A program made the position numbers and the translations under genes. The notes under the pieces are model-generated. The model was not told the origin of the DNA, did not search any database, and saw only the letters and a program-made list of their open reading frames with translations. From DATGPD01 sp041398565 (lineage in GTDB: Bacteria; Planctomycetota; UBA1135; UBA2386), in assembly GCA_041398565.1 (NCBI GenBank), contig JAWKUN010000003.1, positions 930,001-994,000 of the forward strand: a stretch of DNA of 64,000 nucleotides, read 5' to 3'. Shown in pieces: positions 52,898 through 61,195 of the stretch; position 1 is the first letter of the stretch, and every line of letters begins with the position of its first letter.

Positions 52898-52985
52898 AGT
52901 GAGTAGACGCTAACAGCAGACGCCGCTTGCTCCAAGCCGTCGGAGGTGCAACGATCCGTGCATCCCTGAGGTTGCGTCGCTGCGC

Positions 52986-55724
52986 ATGTCGACCACTCCG
53001 GACTTCCGCGACGAGAGCCGCGGCGTCGATCCACTGCTTGCCGAGGGCTTGCGTCGGCTCGAGGCCGGCGACAGTTCGGGCTGGCGGCGCCTCCTGCGCG
53101 CGAGCCCCGAGCGGGCTGTCGAGTTGGAGCGCCATGTGCAGCGGTTGCAGGGCTACGGATTCTTTCCGGCGACCGCCGCACCCGAACAAGTGGGGCCGTA
53201 TCGATTGCTCGAGCGGCTCGGTAGCGGCGGCATGGGTGTCGTCTACCGCGCGCGTGCGGAGGGCTCCACCGAGTGCTGCGCCGTGAAGATCATCCGGCCG
53301 GAGCAGGTCTGCGGCGAGGACGGACGGCGACGGCTTCGGCGAGAGGTGGCCGCCGCCAGCGCGTTGCAGCATCCCGGCATCGTGCGCGTCATCGACGTTG
53401 GCATCGACGACGAACTGCCGTGGTTCGCGATGGATCTGGTCAGCGGCGCCGCGCTCTCGGAGCTGATCGCGGTGGCGCGGGAGGATGGGGGCGACGCGGT
53501 CGCGACGCGGCTCCATGCAGAGCTCGCGCACGCGCCCGATGGGAGCAGGTTGCGGCCGTGGCATCGACTCGTGCTCGAGGCCCTCGCGCAGGTGCTCGAT
53601 GCGTTGCAGCACGCCCATGACCAAGGGGTCCTGCACCGAGACGTGAAGCCCTCCAACGTGCTGGTCGACGTCACCGGAAGGGCCGTGCTGATCGACTTCG
53701 GCCTCGCGCACGTTGCGGCGGCGACGACGATCACACGCACCGGCGACACGCTGGGGTCGCTGCCGTACATGGCGCCCGAGCTCCTGCGATCGAGCGGCGA
53801 GGCGTCGGTCGCGAGCGACATCTACGCCGTCGGCGCGACCCTTCACCACGCGCTCGGCCTGCAGCTACCGTTCGTCGGAGCGAACGCGGAGGGGGTCCGC
53901 CACGGGATCCTGCACTCGGCACCGCGCCCTCTCATCGACCTCGACCCGGGGCTGCCGGCCGCGGTTGCCCACATTTGCGGGCAGGCGATGTCCCCAGAGC
54001 CGGTCCGACGCTATCGGAGTGCGGCGACGTTCGCGGAGGACCTCCGGAGCGTGCTTGCGGGGCGCGTGCCGCGAGCCCGGGCGGCCACTCTGGAGTTGCG
54101 CCTGCGGCGTTGGCTGCGGAGGCACCCGCTGCGGGCGGTGTCGTTGGCCGCGGGATTCGCGTTCGCTGCCGTCCTGCCGACGAGCTTGTACTGGGTGCAG
54201 TCCATCGAGCTGCGCAAGACCACTCGCTTATCCGACCTGCACGCCGTGGGGGAGCTGTGCACGGCGGAGCAATCGCTCTGGCCCGCGCGCCCGGAGGTGG
54301 TGACGAAGGCTGACGGAATGGATGCCTGGCTTGCGGAAGCGGACGAGCTCCTGGGGCGGCGTGCGCGCCACGAGGCTGACCTCGCGGCGGTCCGGGCGCG
54401 TGGTCGGCGCATGACGGAAGCGGAACTCGCGGCCGACCCGTCGTGGCAGCGGTTGCAGGCGAAGGTCAGGGAATTGCGCACGAACATGGTCGACGCCACG
54501 ACGAACCGCACCGCTGGGTGGGAGGACTGGCTCGAGGAATTGAAGGAGCACGAGGCGCCGTTGTTGCGCCGGATGGAGGTTGCCGAAGGCGTGGCGTTCC
54601 AGCTGGCTTCGGATGAGCGCTTGGCGCGCAACTTGGGCACGCTCGTCTTGGGCTTGGAAGACCTTTCGGTTCTCCGGGATCGGGTCTTGGGACGGAAGGC
54701 GCGCGTCGAGGAACTGCGCAGAGCCAGCCTCGACGACTGCGCTGCCGCGTGGCGTGAGACGCTCGAGGCGATAGCCGACGTCGTTCGCAACCCGCGTTAC
54801 CGCGGACTGCGGATGGAGCCGCAGTTCGGCCTCGTTCCACTTGGGAAGGATCCGCAGTCCGGTCTCTTCGAATTCGCGCACCTGGCGTCCGGGAAGGTGC
54901 CCGTCCGGGGCGGGGGAGGGCGATTCACGATCGGCGAGGACGATAGCATCGTTCTCGTGTTGCTTCCGGGTGGGCGCGTGCGCGTGGGTGCCGATCTCGA
55001 CCCGGGCGGCCCTCACTACGATCCCAACGCGCATGCGGAGGATACCCCGTCGGTGGAGGTGCGGCTTGACCCGTTCTTCATCGGCAAGTTCGAGGTGACA
55101 CAGGCGCAGTGGGTTCGCCAGCGCGGACACAACAACTGCCTGATCAAGATCGGCAGCCGCCTGTCTCAAGAGCGTCCGGTGACAGGGGCCCACCCAGTCG
55201 ACGCTGCCCGCTGGCTGGAGGCGCGCCGCATCACAGCGCAGTGGGGACTCACCTTACCTTCTGGTGCTCAGTGGGAATACGCTGCGCGCGCTGGGACGGC
55301 AGGTGCGCGGTGGTGCGGCGAAGAGCTCGATGCGCTAAACGGGGCCGAGAACCTCGCAGACGTTGCGCTAGTGCGAATCCCAGCTTGGGCTCCTCCAGAT
55401 GAAGAGGGTCCATTTCAGCCCGCGGATGGGTGGCCGACCCATGCGCCAGTCGGACGCTTCCGTCCAAATCCGTTCGGCCTCTTCGACGTTCTCGGCAACG
55501 TCATGGAGTTCACGATCGACGCTGCGCGTCCGTACCTGCAGGGTCTCCGCGATGGGGACGGCTGTACCGGCAATTTCGACGCAGGCACCGCACGGGGTGC
55601 GGCGTTCAACTGGCCGCCAAGCGGCTGCCAGGTAAGCCGAAGGATCAGCGCCGAGAGTGACGCATCGCTTTGTGGTTTGCGTACGGCGCGCCGGATCGAG
55701 GGGAAGTGGAGGCAGGAAGGATAG
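52986..55724 (+). CDS. Ser/Thr kinase fused to a formylglycine-generating-enzyme-like domain
   Basis: This 912-residue protein starts with about 70 residues, then a Hanks kinase: GSGGMG (79-84), Lys101, HRDVKPSN (217-219) and DFG (237-239). A transmembrane helix lies at about 382-404. A coiled region follows (RRARHEADLAAVRARGRRM), and from about residue 650 comes an FGE-sulfatase/SUMF1-like domain: DPFFIGKFEVTQAQW, LPSGAQWEYAARAGT, NPFGLFDVLGNVMEF and CGLRTAR. Such fusions are frequent in planctomycetes, where the FGE-like part often acts as a sensor rather than an enzyme. It is divergent from the ECF sigma gene. Confidence 0.88.
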   Translation: MSTTPDFRDESRGVDPLLAEGLRRLEAGDSSGWRRLLRASPERAVELERHVQRLQGYGFFPATAAPEQVGPYRLLERLGSGGMGVVYRARAEGSTECCAVKIIRPEQVCGEDGRRRLRREVAAASALQHPGIVRVIDVGIDDELPWFAMDLVSGAALSELIAVAREDGGDAVATRLHAELAHAPDGSRLRPWHRLVLEALAQVLDALQHAHDQGVLHRDVKPSNVLVDVTGRAVLIDFGLAHVAAATTITRTGDTLGSLPYMAPELLRSSGEASVASDIYAVGATLHHALGLQLPFVGANAEGVRHGILHSAPRPLIDLDPGLPAAVAHICGQAMSPEPVRRYRSAATFAEDLRSVLAGRVPRARAATLELRLRRWLRRHPLRAVSLAAGFAFAAVLPTSLYWVQSIELRKTTRLSDLHAVGELCTAEQSLWPARPEVVTKADGMDAWLAEADELLGRRARHEADLAAVRARGRRMTEAELAADPSWQRLQAKVRELRTNMVDATTNRTAGWEDWLEELKEHEAPLLRRMEVAEGVAFQLASDERLARNLGTLVLGLEDLSVLRDRVLGRKARVEELRRASLDDCAAAWRETLEAIADVVRNPRYRGLRMEPQFGLVPLGKDPQSGLFEFAHLASGKVPVRGGGGRFTIGEDDSIVLVLLPGGRVRVGADLDPGGPHYDPNAHAEDTPSVEVRLDPFFIGKFEVTQAQWVRQRGHNNCLIKIGSRLSQERPVTGAHPVDAARWLEARRITAQWGLTLPSGAQWEYAARAGTAGARWCGEELDALNGAENLADVALVRIPAWAPPDEEGPFQPADGWPTHAPVGRFRPNPFGLFDVLGNVMEFTIDAARPYLQGLRDGDGCTGNFDAGTARGAAFNWPPSGCQVSRRISAESDASLCGLRTARRIEGKWRQEG

Positions 55725-56305
55725 GGAGCTCGATGGGTTGGTCGCGATTCGAGTTACTCGGTAGCGGCCCTGGCGCCCTTGCTGTGGGTAGCTTGCTTCG
55801 CGTCCCATGCTGTGGGCAGCGTGGCGTTCGAGATTGGGGGAAGAAGGAGAGTCGGGTCTTGAGGTCGCCACCGCAGCTCTGGGCTGTGGAGCATCGAATA
55901 GTACCAGGGGCGCTGGCGGCTGAGCCTCGGTGCGTTCGTGTTCGAAGCTCCAGGCCTGTGTATCAGTGTGGGCCTAACGCGGCGGCCACGGAGCGAGCGG
56001 CGCGGCGGATCGAGGCGAGGTGGACGCTAGGTGAGCAGCATCCGGCGAAACTGATTCCCGTTACCAATCTGCCGACGCGGGCGCTCTTGCGAATGGATGA
56101 TGCCTCTCGCTCACGTTGCTGGCTGCTGGCCACGGGTAGTCTTCCGTGCAAGCCCCCGCTACGACCAGCCCGCTCCTGGCGCCTCTTCCTTAGAGTTTCA
56201 TCCATCTGACACCCCGGTTCCCCTTCGGCGCGTCAAGAGTATGGTGCACCGAATTGTGACGGTGGGAAGCCTAGCGACAGAGTCGCTGAACAAAGGATAC
56301 TCGAC
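55725..56305. other. noncoding stretch of about 580 bp
   Basis: I see no supported gene. A frame of 179 codons (55670-56209) is open but overlaps the kinase 3' end in another phase, has no domain and an unusual Arg/Ser/Cys composition. The last 60 bases become AT-richer and contain the promoter and the AAAGGA ribosome-binding site of the next gene. Confidence 0.5.
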
Positions 56306-58273
56306 ATGATGCGGCTCATCACCCTGGTTCTCTTCGTCACTGCGTCTCCGTGCGCGCGAAGTCAGATTGTCGGCGTCGTGGAGGATGTGCGAGTATCGCA
56401 TATCAGTGGTTGGGCCGGGAGCAATGCGCCGACGACCCGTGGAAAGGCCGTGTACGCGCACTTCTTCCTACGCGGACTCAACGGCGCAAGCGACGTCTAC
56501 CTCGGCTCCACTGCTACGAACAACGTCGAGCGGCCCGACGTTGCTAGCGCCATGAGCTGGAGCGGCCCATGGGTCGGCTTCTCTTTTGCGTTGCCGTACA
56601 GTCTGTTGAGGCCTGGCGACAATGACATAGACACATATGTCAATACATCGGCGTTCGCTGACAAGACGCGAAGCCTGGGTGGTCCCACGCACATCTTCAA
56701 GTCATCCGCGAATTTCGCAGGGCCGTCCCCTTTTGGGGTAGTCGAGTCGATCGCTAGCGATCGTGTGACGGGTTGGGCGTGCGACATTGATGGATCGGGG
56801 CGCGTCATACTTGATGTGTACGTGATGATTGACGGCGTGGGCAGCCCCGTGCTGCTGGCCCGTGGCACGGCAGGAATCGCTCGTGGCGACATCCCCTGCG
56901 GCTTCGGCTTCGATATCGGGTTGCCGGCAACAATTGGAGGTCGGCACTCACTATTCGTTGTTGCGCGCAATGAAGGTCAGGGGCATGACTCGGAGCTGGA
57001 GAGGCATTCCTCGCTCGCGGACGCATACCAGGCTCCGTGGGCGCCCGCTTTCAATGAGGACCCGAACTTGAATCACGGACACGATTGCTGGCAGGGCGCC
57101 CGCACGGTTCGAGTCGACGGTTGTCCTCGTGGGCGCGGCCCTTTGTGGACATGGTCGATATTCGCAAGTCTGGGCCGGGCGCCGCAACCACCTGTCTCTG
57201 GGCTAACAGGACCTGCGGCAAGGATTCGCTATGATGCGACGCCTCGCGGAATTGCAATTAGATTCAACACTCGTTCGGACCTCCCAGATGTCTATCCCTG
57301 GGAGTACAATTTCCAGGCCCTACAGACCAACATGCCCGGCGTGCCACTCGCCGCGGCATCCTCCGCACATCTTCAGGTCCGATTATCAATGGGTAACGAG
57401 CGGGACTGGTTCTACTACGATCCCGCGCGGACGTTTCCCGGCCAGTGTCAGCCGAATAGCGTTGTCGGATGTCCGCACCCGTGGTTGCATGTGATAGTTG
57501 CGGCAGTGTACTGGGATACCCGTAACGGTAACGTGTACTTCTTGGAGATCGTGCCATACTTCCATCACACGACATCGCCACTCGGTGGCATCGGTGGGCC
57601 TCCAGGCGTTGAGAATGCGCGACTCAGTCTTGATGATCCTCGTCTGAGCGCTTGTGTCAACCGGGCGACGGGCATGTTGCTGGGCGAGAGCAGGACTCTT
57701 GACGTGGACCTTCGGCGCGCCGCTGAGCTGGTATGGCCTAATGTTCCGCACGATGCTTGGATGATCACCGGGGGATACGTTGGGACTGAGCAGTACGGTC
57801 ACCATCAGGTCGCGGTGGAGCTGGAGCATTTGGCGTTCGTTCTTGATCTGACGCGGGCGCGAGTGCGTGTGTTCGGCGCGGGGTGTCCGGGTTCAACTGG
57901 GACGCCTGTGCTGCAAGTCGTTCATGCCGCCGTCATAGGTGAAGATCTGACAATCGAGGTCGGGCCGGTTCCTGAGCTGGCACCGACGTTGTTGCACCTT
58001 GGAGCGTCGGATACGAGATGGGGTGGCATATCGCTTCCAGCGGAACTCACGTCTATCGGAATGCCTGGGTGCTGGATTCTGGTATCCGGCGACGCAGCTC
58101 TAGTTCAGACGACGGGGGGGGGTAGCCGACGGTTTGCTCTTCCTGTCCCATGGGATCCGCAGATGATAGGTAAGACTCTGTATGGGCAATGTTACGTCAT
58201 GGACCCGTCGGCGAATCGTGGTGGGGGGGTCCTAACCGAAGGTGTGGAATTGGTTGTGGGTGGTCGCGAATAA
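56306..58273 (+). CDS. secreted protein of unknown function with shared C-terminal domain
   Basis: This 655-residue protein starts with a signal peptide (MMRLITLVLFVTASPCARSQ). Two similar N-terminal beta modules follow, with phrases VRVSHISGWAGS and IASDRVTGWACDIDGSG, like repeats found in large secreted bacterial proteins. The middle 250 residues include many Trp/Tyr/His residues (EYNFQALQTN; FYYDPARTFPGQ) and no known motif. The last 130 residues begin VFGAGCPGSTGTP and match the domain also seen in the proteins at 20668 and 48238. AAAGGA lies 8 bases before the ATG. Base composition is clearly AT-richer than the flanks, a sign of transfer. Confidence 0.75.
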   Translation: MMRLITLVLFVTASPCARSQIVGVVEDVRVSHISGWAGSNAPTTRGKAVYAHFFLRGLNGASDVYLGSTATNNVERPDVASAMSWSGPWVGFSFALPYSLLRPGDNDIDTYVNTSAFADKTRSLGGPTHIFKSSANFAGPSPFGVVESIASDRVTGWACDIDGSGRVILDVYVMIDGVGSPVLLARGTAGIARGDIPCGFGFDIGLPATIGGRHSLFVVARNEGQGHDSELERHSSLADAYQAPWAPAFNEDPNLNHGHDCWQGARTVRVDGCPRGRGPLWTWSIFASLGRAPQPPVSGLTGPAARIRYDATPRGIAIRFNTRSDLPDVYPWEYNFQALQTNMPGVPLAAASSAHLQVRLSMGNERDWFYYDPARTFPGQCQPNSVVGCPHPWLHVIVAAVYWDTRNGNVYFLEIVPYFHHTTSPLGGIGGPPGVENARLSLDDPRLSACVNRATGMLLGESRTLDVDLRRAAELVWPNVPHDAWMITGGYVGTEQYGHHQVAVELEHLAFVLDLTRARVRVFGAGCPGSTGTPVLQVVHAAVIGEDLTIEVGPVPELAPTLLHLGASDTRWGGISLPAELTSIGMPGCWILVSGDAALVQTTGGGSRRFALPVPWDPQMIGKTLYGQCYVMDPSANRGGGVLTEGVELVVGGRE

Positions 58274-58327
58274 TCACCGCCGACCTCGGAACTCGCATTT
58301 GATCTGCCGCTGACGATTTGCCAAAGC

Positions 58328-58680
58328 GTAACCGTCCCGCCACCCCACCCGGAAAGGCGACCGGGAGGCGCGACCCTCCCGGTCGCATGACGAAGGCCCA
58401 CAGCCGGTCGGAGATCACGTCCATCCTGGCTCTGCGTGACCGCGAAGGCCTGAGCTACGCCGAGCTGTCGCGGCGGACCGGGGTCCGACCGGCGACGCTC
58501 TCGTGGTGGAGCTGGCGGCAGCGCAAGGAGCGTTGCTCGAAGGACCGCTTCGTAGAGGCCGCGGTGGCGCCAACGTTCTCCCTGTCGCCGAGTATCGAGG
58601 TCGAGGCTCCGTCGGGGTGGCGCTGGCGGCCGCGGAATCTGAGCATCTCGAAGTTGTAGGTGAAGCCCACCGGATACTCG
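58328..58680 (+). pseudogene. IS66 left-end remnant with frameshifted TnpA-like gene (copy 1)
   Basis: The segment begins with GTAACCGTC, the GTAA-type terminus of IS66 elements. About 60 bases later comes an ATG (58387) for MTKAHSRSEITSILALRDRE, a helix-turn-helix of the IS66 accessory protein TnpA type. The frame goes off after EVEAPSGWRWR, and the expected continuation (AESEHLEVV) appears in another frame. About 226 bases match copy 2 at 60498-60722. No tnpB/tnpC and no right end are present. Confidence 0.65.
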
Positions 58681-58796
58681 TCCCGCGCGGTCACTTCACT
58701 CGTGTCGTCGTGCGACGTGCTGACCACAACGTCGTGCCAGACGCCAAAGCCGCACCGCTTGCAGTCGAACCGGATCTTCTTCGGTTCGTCGGTCAC
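58455..58796 (-). CDS. small Cys-containing protein, 3' part overrun by the IS66 remnant
   Basis: A GTG 14 bases after the stop of the MACPF-like gene opens a frame starting MTDEPKKIRFDCKRCGFGVW. The first 40-45 residues look like a natural protein with a CxxC pair, while the rest is antisense to the IS66 remnant. It was probably a small downstream gene of the same operon that was truncated by insertion. It may be non-functional. Confidence 0.35.
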   Translation of the reverse strand: MTDEPKKIRFDCKRCGFGVWHDVVVSTSHDDTSEVTARDEYPVGFTYNFEMLRFRGRQRHPDGASTSILGDRENVGATAASTKRSFEQRSLRCRQLHHESVAGRTPVRRDSSA

Positions 58797-58809
58797 CGAA
58801 GCCCCGCGG

Positions 58810-60243
58810 TCACCTGTTGTCTGACGGAACTTGGAAGTAACCGATGCCGGCTCCGCCTGCCTTCACTAGATTGGTGGCGGCAGCCTTCGCTTGATTAAAC
58901 ATGGCCGTGGCGCCTTCCCCGCTCAGGGTGGAGTGCAGATGTCCCAGGCAATGCATGATCCTGTCGATGCTGAGCACGACCCAACTGACACGAGCGTCCA
59001 TGGCCTCCAGTCTCTTGTAGACTGAATCGCTCAAGCCCCGGGTTCTTTGTTCAGAGGCGGCCAGGGTGCGCTTCAGCTCATCAATCTCGGAACGCAGTGC
59101 ATCCATCTCTGACGGAGTGCCCGGTCCGTCAAGTGCCTGGGGCAACTGCGGAGGCACATACGTCGGCATTGAGAGCTTCGGCGCTTGGCCTGCTGCCAGA
59201 GCATCGCTGATCGCAGCCATCTCGGCGAGCGCAGACGCGTAAGTGACTTCGGTAGAAGTCAATTGCTGGTTCATGTCTGCCTTCTGCCATCGCAACCACT
59301 CCTCTGTGTCATACCGGTGTCTTGATCTGGAGATGCTCTCGATCGTTGCGCGGTCGGTTGTGCAGCTTTCCAGGATGCGCACGAGTTCTCCCGCTGCGCG
59401 AGAGTACTCACGTAGCAATTTGCTTCTCGTCTCCCAGGCGACGCGGTCCTTCTGAGAGAGAAAGTTGGCAGTGTCCTCGACCACGAGGTTAATCGGAGTC
59501 GGGTTCACGTGGACTTGATTTGCCCAATCGAAGACCTGCTGGCTGATCGTCGCGAGAGAGGGCGGCGTGAACACCGGTCCACCATTTTGCATGAAATACA
59601 GGGAGAGCGAGCCAGTGAAACCAGAGCTTGCGACCAATTGATCGACGCTGACATTTCCTTTGGCTCCGAACCCTGAGGCGCTCAGCGAGGACTTGAATGA
59701 CTCCGCTTGCCTGCTCGTTGCTCCGAGCATCTCAATGACAATCTTCAGTTGCCCGCCATACTGAAGGCCGGTGACAACGTGGGATCCGAGTTGTTCGGGA
59801 ATGAGATTGGCTACTTGCTCTCGTGAGTTGCGCTCAACGATCCGGGCGGACTGACGCCACGTCGCCGACACGACAACGTACTCGCTCGTCCGCGTCGTGG
59901 ACTGCATAGCCGAGCCAGAGATCTGGAAGTTTGCTTTGAAGAAGCCTGCCCTTGCAGACAGGCTGGCGGAATAGGTGCTGGCTCCGGAGACCTGAGACTG
60001 GTCTTGGATGTGCTGGAATACAATCTCAGCAGACTGGGAAGATCTGTCTCCCCCTTCAAGATCCACCATTTTAGTAGTCTTTAGGAGGGCCGCGCGCTTC
60101 ACTCCCGTCGCCAAGTCAATGGTGTCGCCTGGCGCAGCGTTGGGAATCGCAAGACAGGGGACGAGGATGTCCTGGGCATGGAGCGGGGAAATGGCGGCCA
60201 GAGCTAGCGTCAAAGCCGCGGGGGTTGCTTTCAGCGATGTCAT
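58810..60243 (-). CDS. secreted MACPF-like (pore-forming fold) protein with C-terminal coiled coil
   Basis: This 477-residue protein has a signal peptide (MTSLKATPAALTLALAAISP, cleavage near LHA). Residues 85-265 show features of MACPF/perforin-like domains: a Ser/Ala-rich amphipathic stretch (ASTYSASLSARAGFFKANFQ), the signature-like LGSHVVTGLQYGGQL (152-166), another small-residue stretch (SSLSASGFGAKGNVS), and NPTPINLVVEDTANFL. A heptad region (MDALRSEIDELKRTLAASEQ) follows at about 385-420. AAGGA lies 6 bases before the ATG. The family call is by pattern only; an aerolysin-like or unrelated beta-protein is possible. Confidence 0.6.
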   Translation of the reverse strand: MTSLKATPAALTLALAAISPLHAQDILVPCLAIPNAAPGDTIDLATGVKRAALLKTTKMVDLEGGDRSSQSAEIVFQHIQDQSQVSGASTYSASLSARAGFFKANFQISGSAMQSTTRTSEYVVVSATWRQSARIVERNSREQVANLIPEQLGSHVVTGLQYGGQLKIVIEMLGATSRQAESFKSSLSASGFGAKGNVSVDQLVASSGFTGSLSLYFMQNGGPVFTPPSLATISQQVFDWANQVHVNPTPINLVVEDTANFLSQKDRVAWETRSKLLREYSRAAGELVRILESCTTDRATIESISRSRHRYDTEEWLRWQKADMNQQLTSTEVTYASALAEMAAISDALAAGQAPKLSMPTYVPPQLPQALDGPGTPSEMDALRSEIDELKRTLAASEQRTRGLSDSVYKRLEAMDARVSWVVLSIDRIMHCLGHLHSTLSGEGATAMFNQAKAAATNLVKAGGAGIGYFQVPSDNR

Positions 60244-60497
60244 GTTAGGTCCTTATCGGGAGCGGGAGGAGCAGCAGGGCCAGGGGGAGGCGGCCCCGCG
60301 CGATCTCTCCTGCACAGAGCATGCGGCTGCGGGGTTGGCTGCGTCAAGAGTTTTCGGCGGCTCGACGCCGCTGCTCACCCTAATCGCCAAAGTCCGACCA
60401 GACGGTGGCTGCTCTCCTGGCGCTCGAGCACGCGCATTTGGTGCGAGTTGCACGAGGAGGCGTTCCGGCGCCTCGGCGGTACGCCACAGGTGATCGG
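60244..60497. other. promoter region of the MACPF-like gene and spacer
   Basis: No gene is visible in these 254 bases, which lie between the MACPF-like start and the second IS66 terminus. The stretch near 60244-60260 holds the ribosome-binding site of the leftward gene. Confidence 0.4.
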
Positions 60498-60722
60498 GTA
60501 ACCGTCACGCTAACCCCACCTGGAAACGCGATCGGGAAGCGCGACCCTCGGCCGCATGACGAAGGCCCACAGCCGGTCGGAGATCGCGTCCATCCTGGCC
60601 TTGCGTGACCGCGAAGACCTGAGCTACGCCGAGCTGTCGCGGCGGACCGGGGTCCGACGGGCGACGCTCTCGTGGTGGAGTTGGCGGCAGCGCAAGGAGC
60701 GTTGCTCGTCGGACCGCTTCGT
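60498..60722 (+). mobile_element. IS66 left-end remnant (copy 2)
   Basis: The segment opens with GTAACCGTCACGC and includes an ATG at 60556 for MTKAHSRSEIASILALRDRE, nearly the same protein start as in copy 1. The match to copy 1 stops at about 60722, after SSDRFV, and the frame then runs through unrelated sequence. It is therefore truncated. Both copies are in the same orientation. Confidence 0.65.
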
Positions 60723-60955
60723 CCCGGGCGGGATGCGGTGGGGGTCGATCCGAAGTGCCGGAGCTGGCGAGGTCGAGCGCCCCGGGGGCGCGTCCGCATC
60801 CGTACAGCGGTCGCTGCGCTGTCCTCCCGATGTCCTCCCGAAACCCGTCGAAGGATCACGCTGGCAGAGCATCTCCTGGCGCCGGATGCTCGTAACGTGC
60901 CACCGAGTATGGCCTTGTGACGACCGTCCCGCTCACCTCACCCTCGATCGCTACC

Positions 60956-61030
60956 GACTTCGGATCTGGGGGTTGAGGGTTCGAAGCCTTCCGGGTGCGC
61001 CATTGTAAGTTGGGGTGGCGTTGTGGGTTG
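60956..61030 (+). repeat. right attachment-site repeat (attR), 75 bp
   Basis: This is an exact copy of 47489-47563. It contains only the 3' half of the tRNA-Arg (anticodon loop to CCA) plus 28 bases of flank and cannot form a tRNA. It marks the right end of the island. Confidence 0.92.
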
Positions 61031-61150
61031 CGGGTCGGGGATCCCGCTGTGCGCCGAGGAAGTTGAGGAAGGCGTCGTCGTTGGGTGCGCGAGGTCTTCG
61101 ACGTGCGTCTCGCCGGCGAGGAGGTCGAACGCCATCGCGAGCACGTGATG
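61031..61150 (-). pseudogene. IS1380-type transposase fragment, frameshifted
   Basis: On the minus strand, 61082-61137 encodes MAFDLLAGETHVEDLAHP. After a frame change, 61044-61082 encodes NDDAFLNFLGAQR, and then GIPDP appears in the first frame again. In this order these match the N-terminal region of IS1380-family transposases (LLxGGxxxEDxxxRRNDxAFLxxLGAxRIPDP). The gene is cut off exactly at the right attachment repeat. No catalytic part remains. Confidence 0.6.
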
Positions 61151-61195
61151 CGCGGTCCGACCCGCCTACATGGGTGACACTCGAGCGGACCGCTG

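Larger units (their letters stand above)
47489..61030. mobile_element. 13.5-kb tRNA-Arg genomic island
   Basis: The interval is bounded by two perfect 75-bp direct repeats, the left inside an intact tRNA gene and the right being only its 3' part. Inside are excisionase-like DNA-binding proteins, IS66 remnants, an esterase fragment and AT-richer genes with clear Shine-Dalgarno sequences, unlike the flanks. I found no integrase gene, so the element appears immobile now or was mobilised by an integrase supplied elsewhere. Confidence 0.85.

Noticed and set aside
55670..56209. 179-codon frame after the kinase-FGE gene
   Set aside because: No domain, no ribosome-binding site, starts inside the kinase gene in another phase.
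60956..61030. Second tRNA-Arg gene
   Set aside because: Only the 3' half is present; there is no 5' acceptor strand or D arm, so it is an attachment-site copy.
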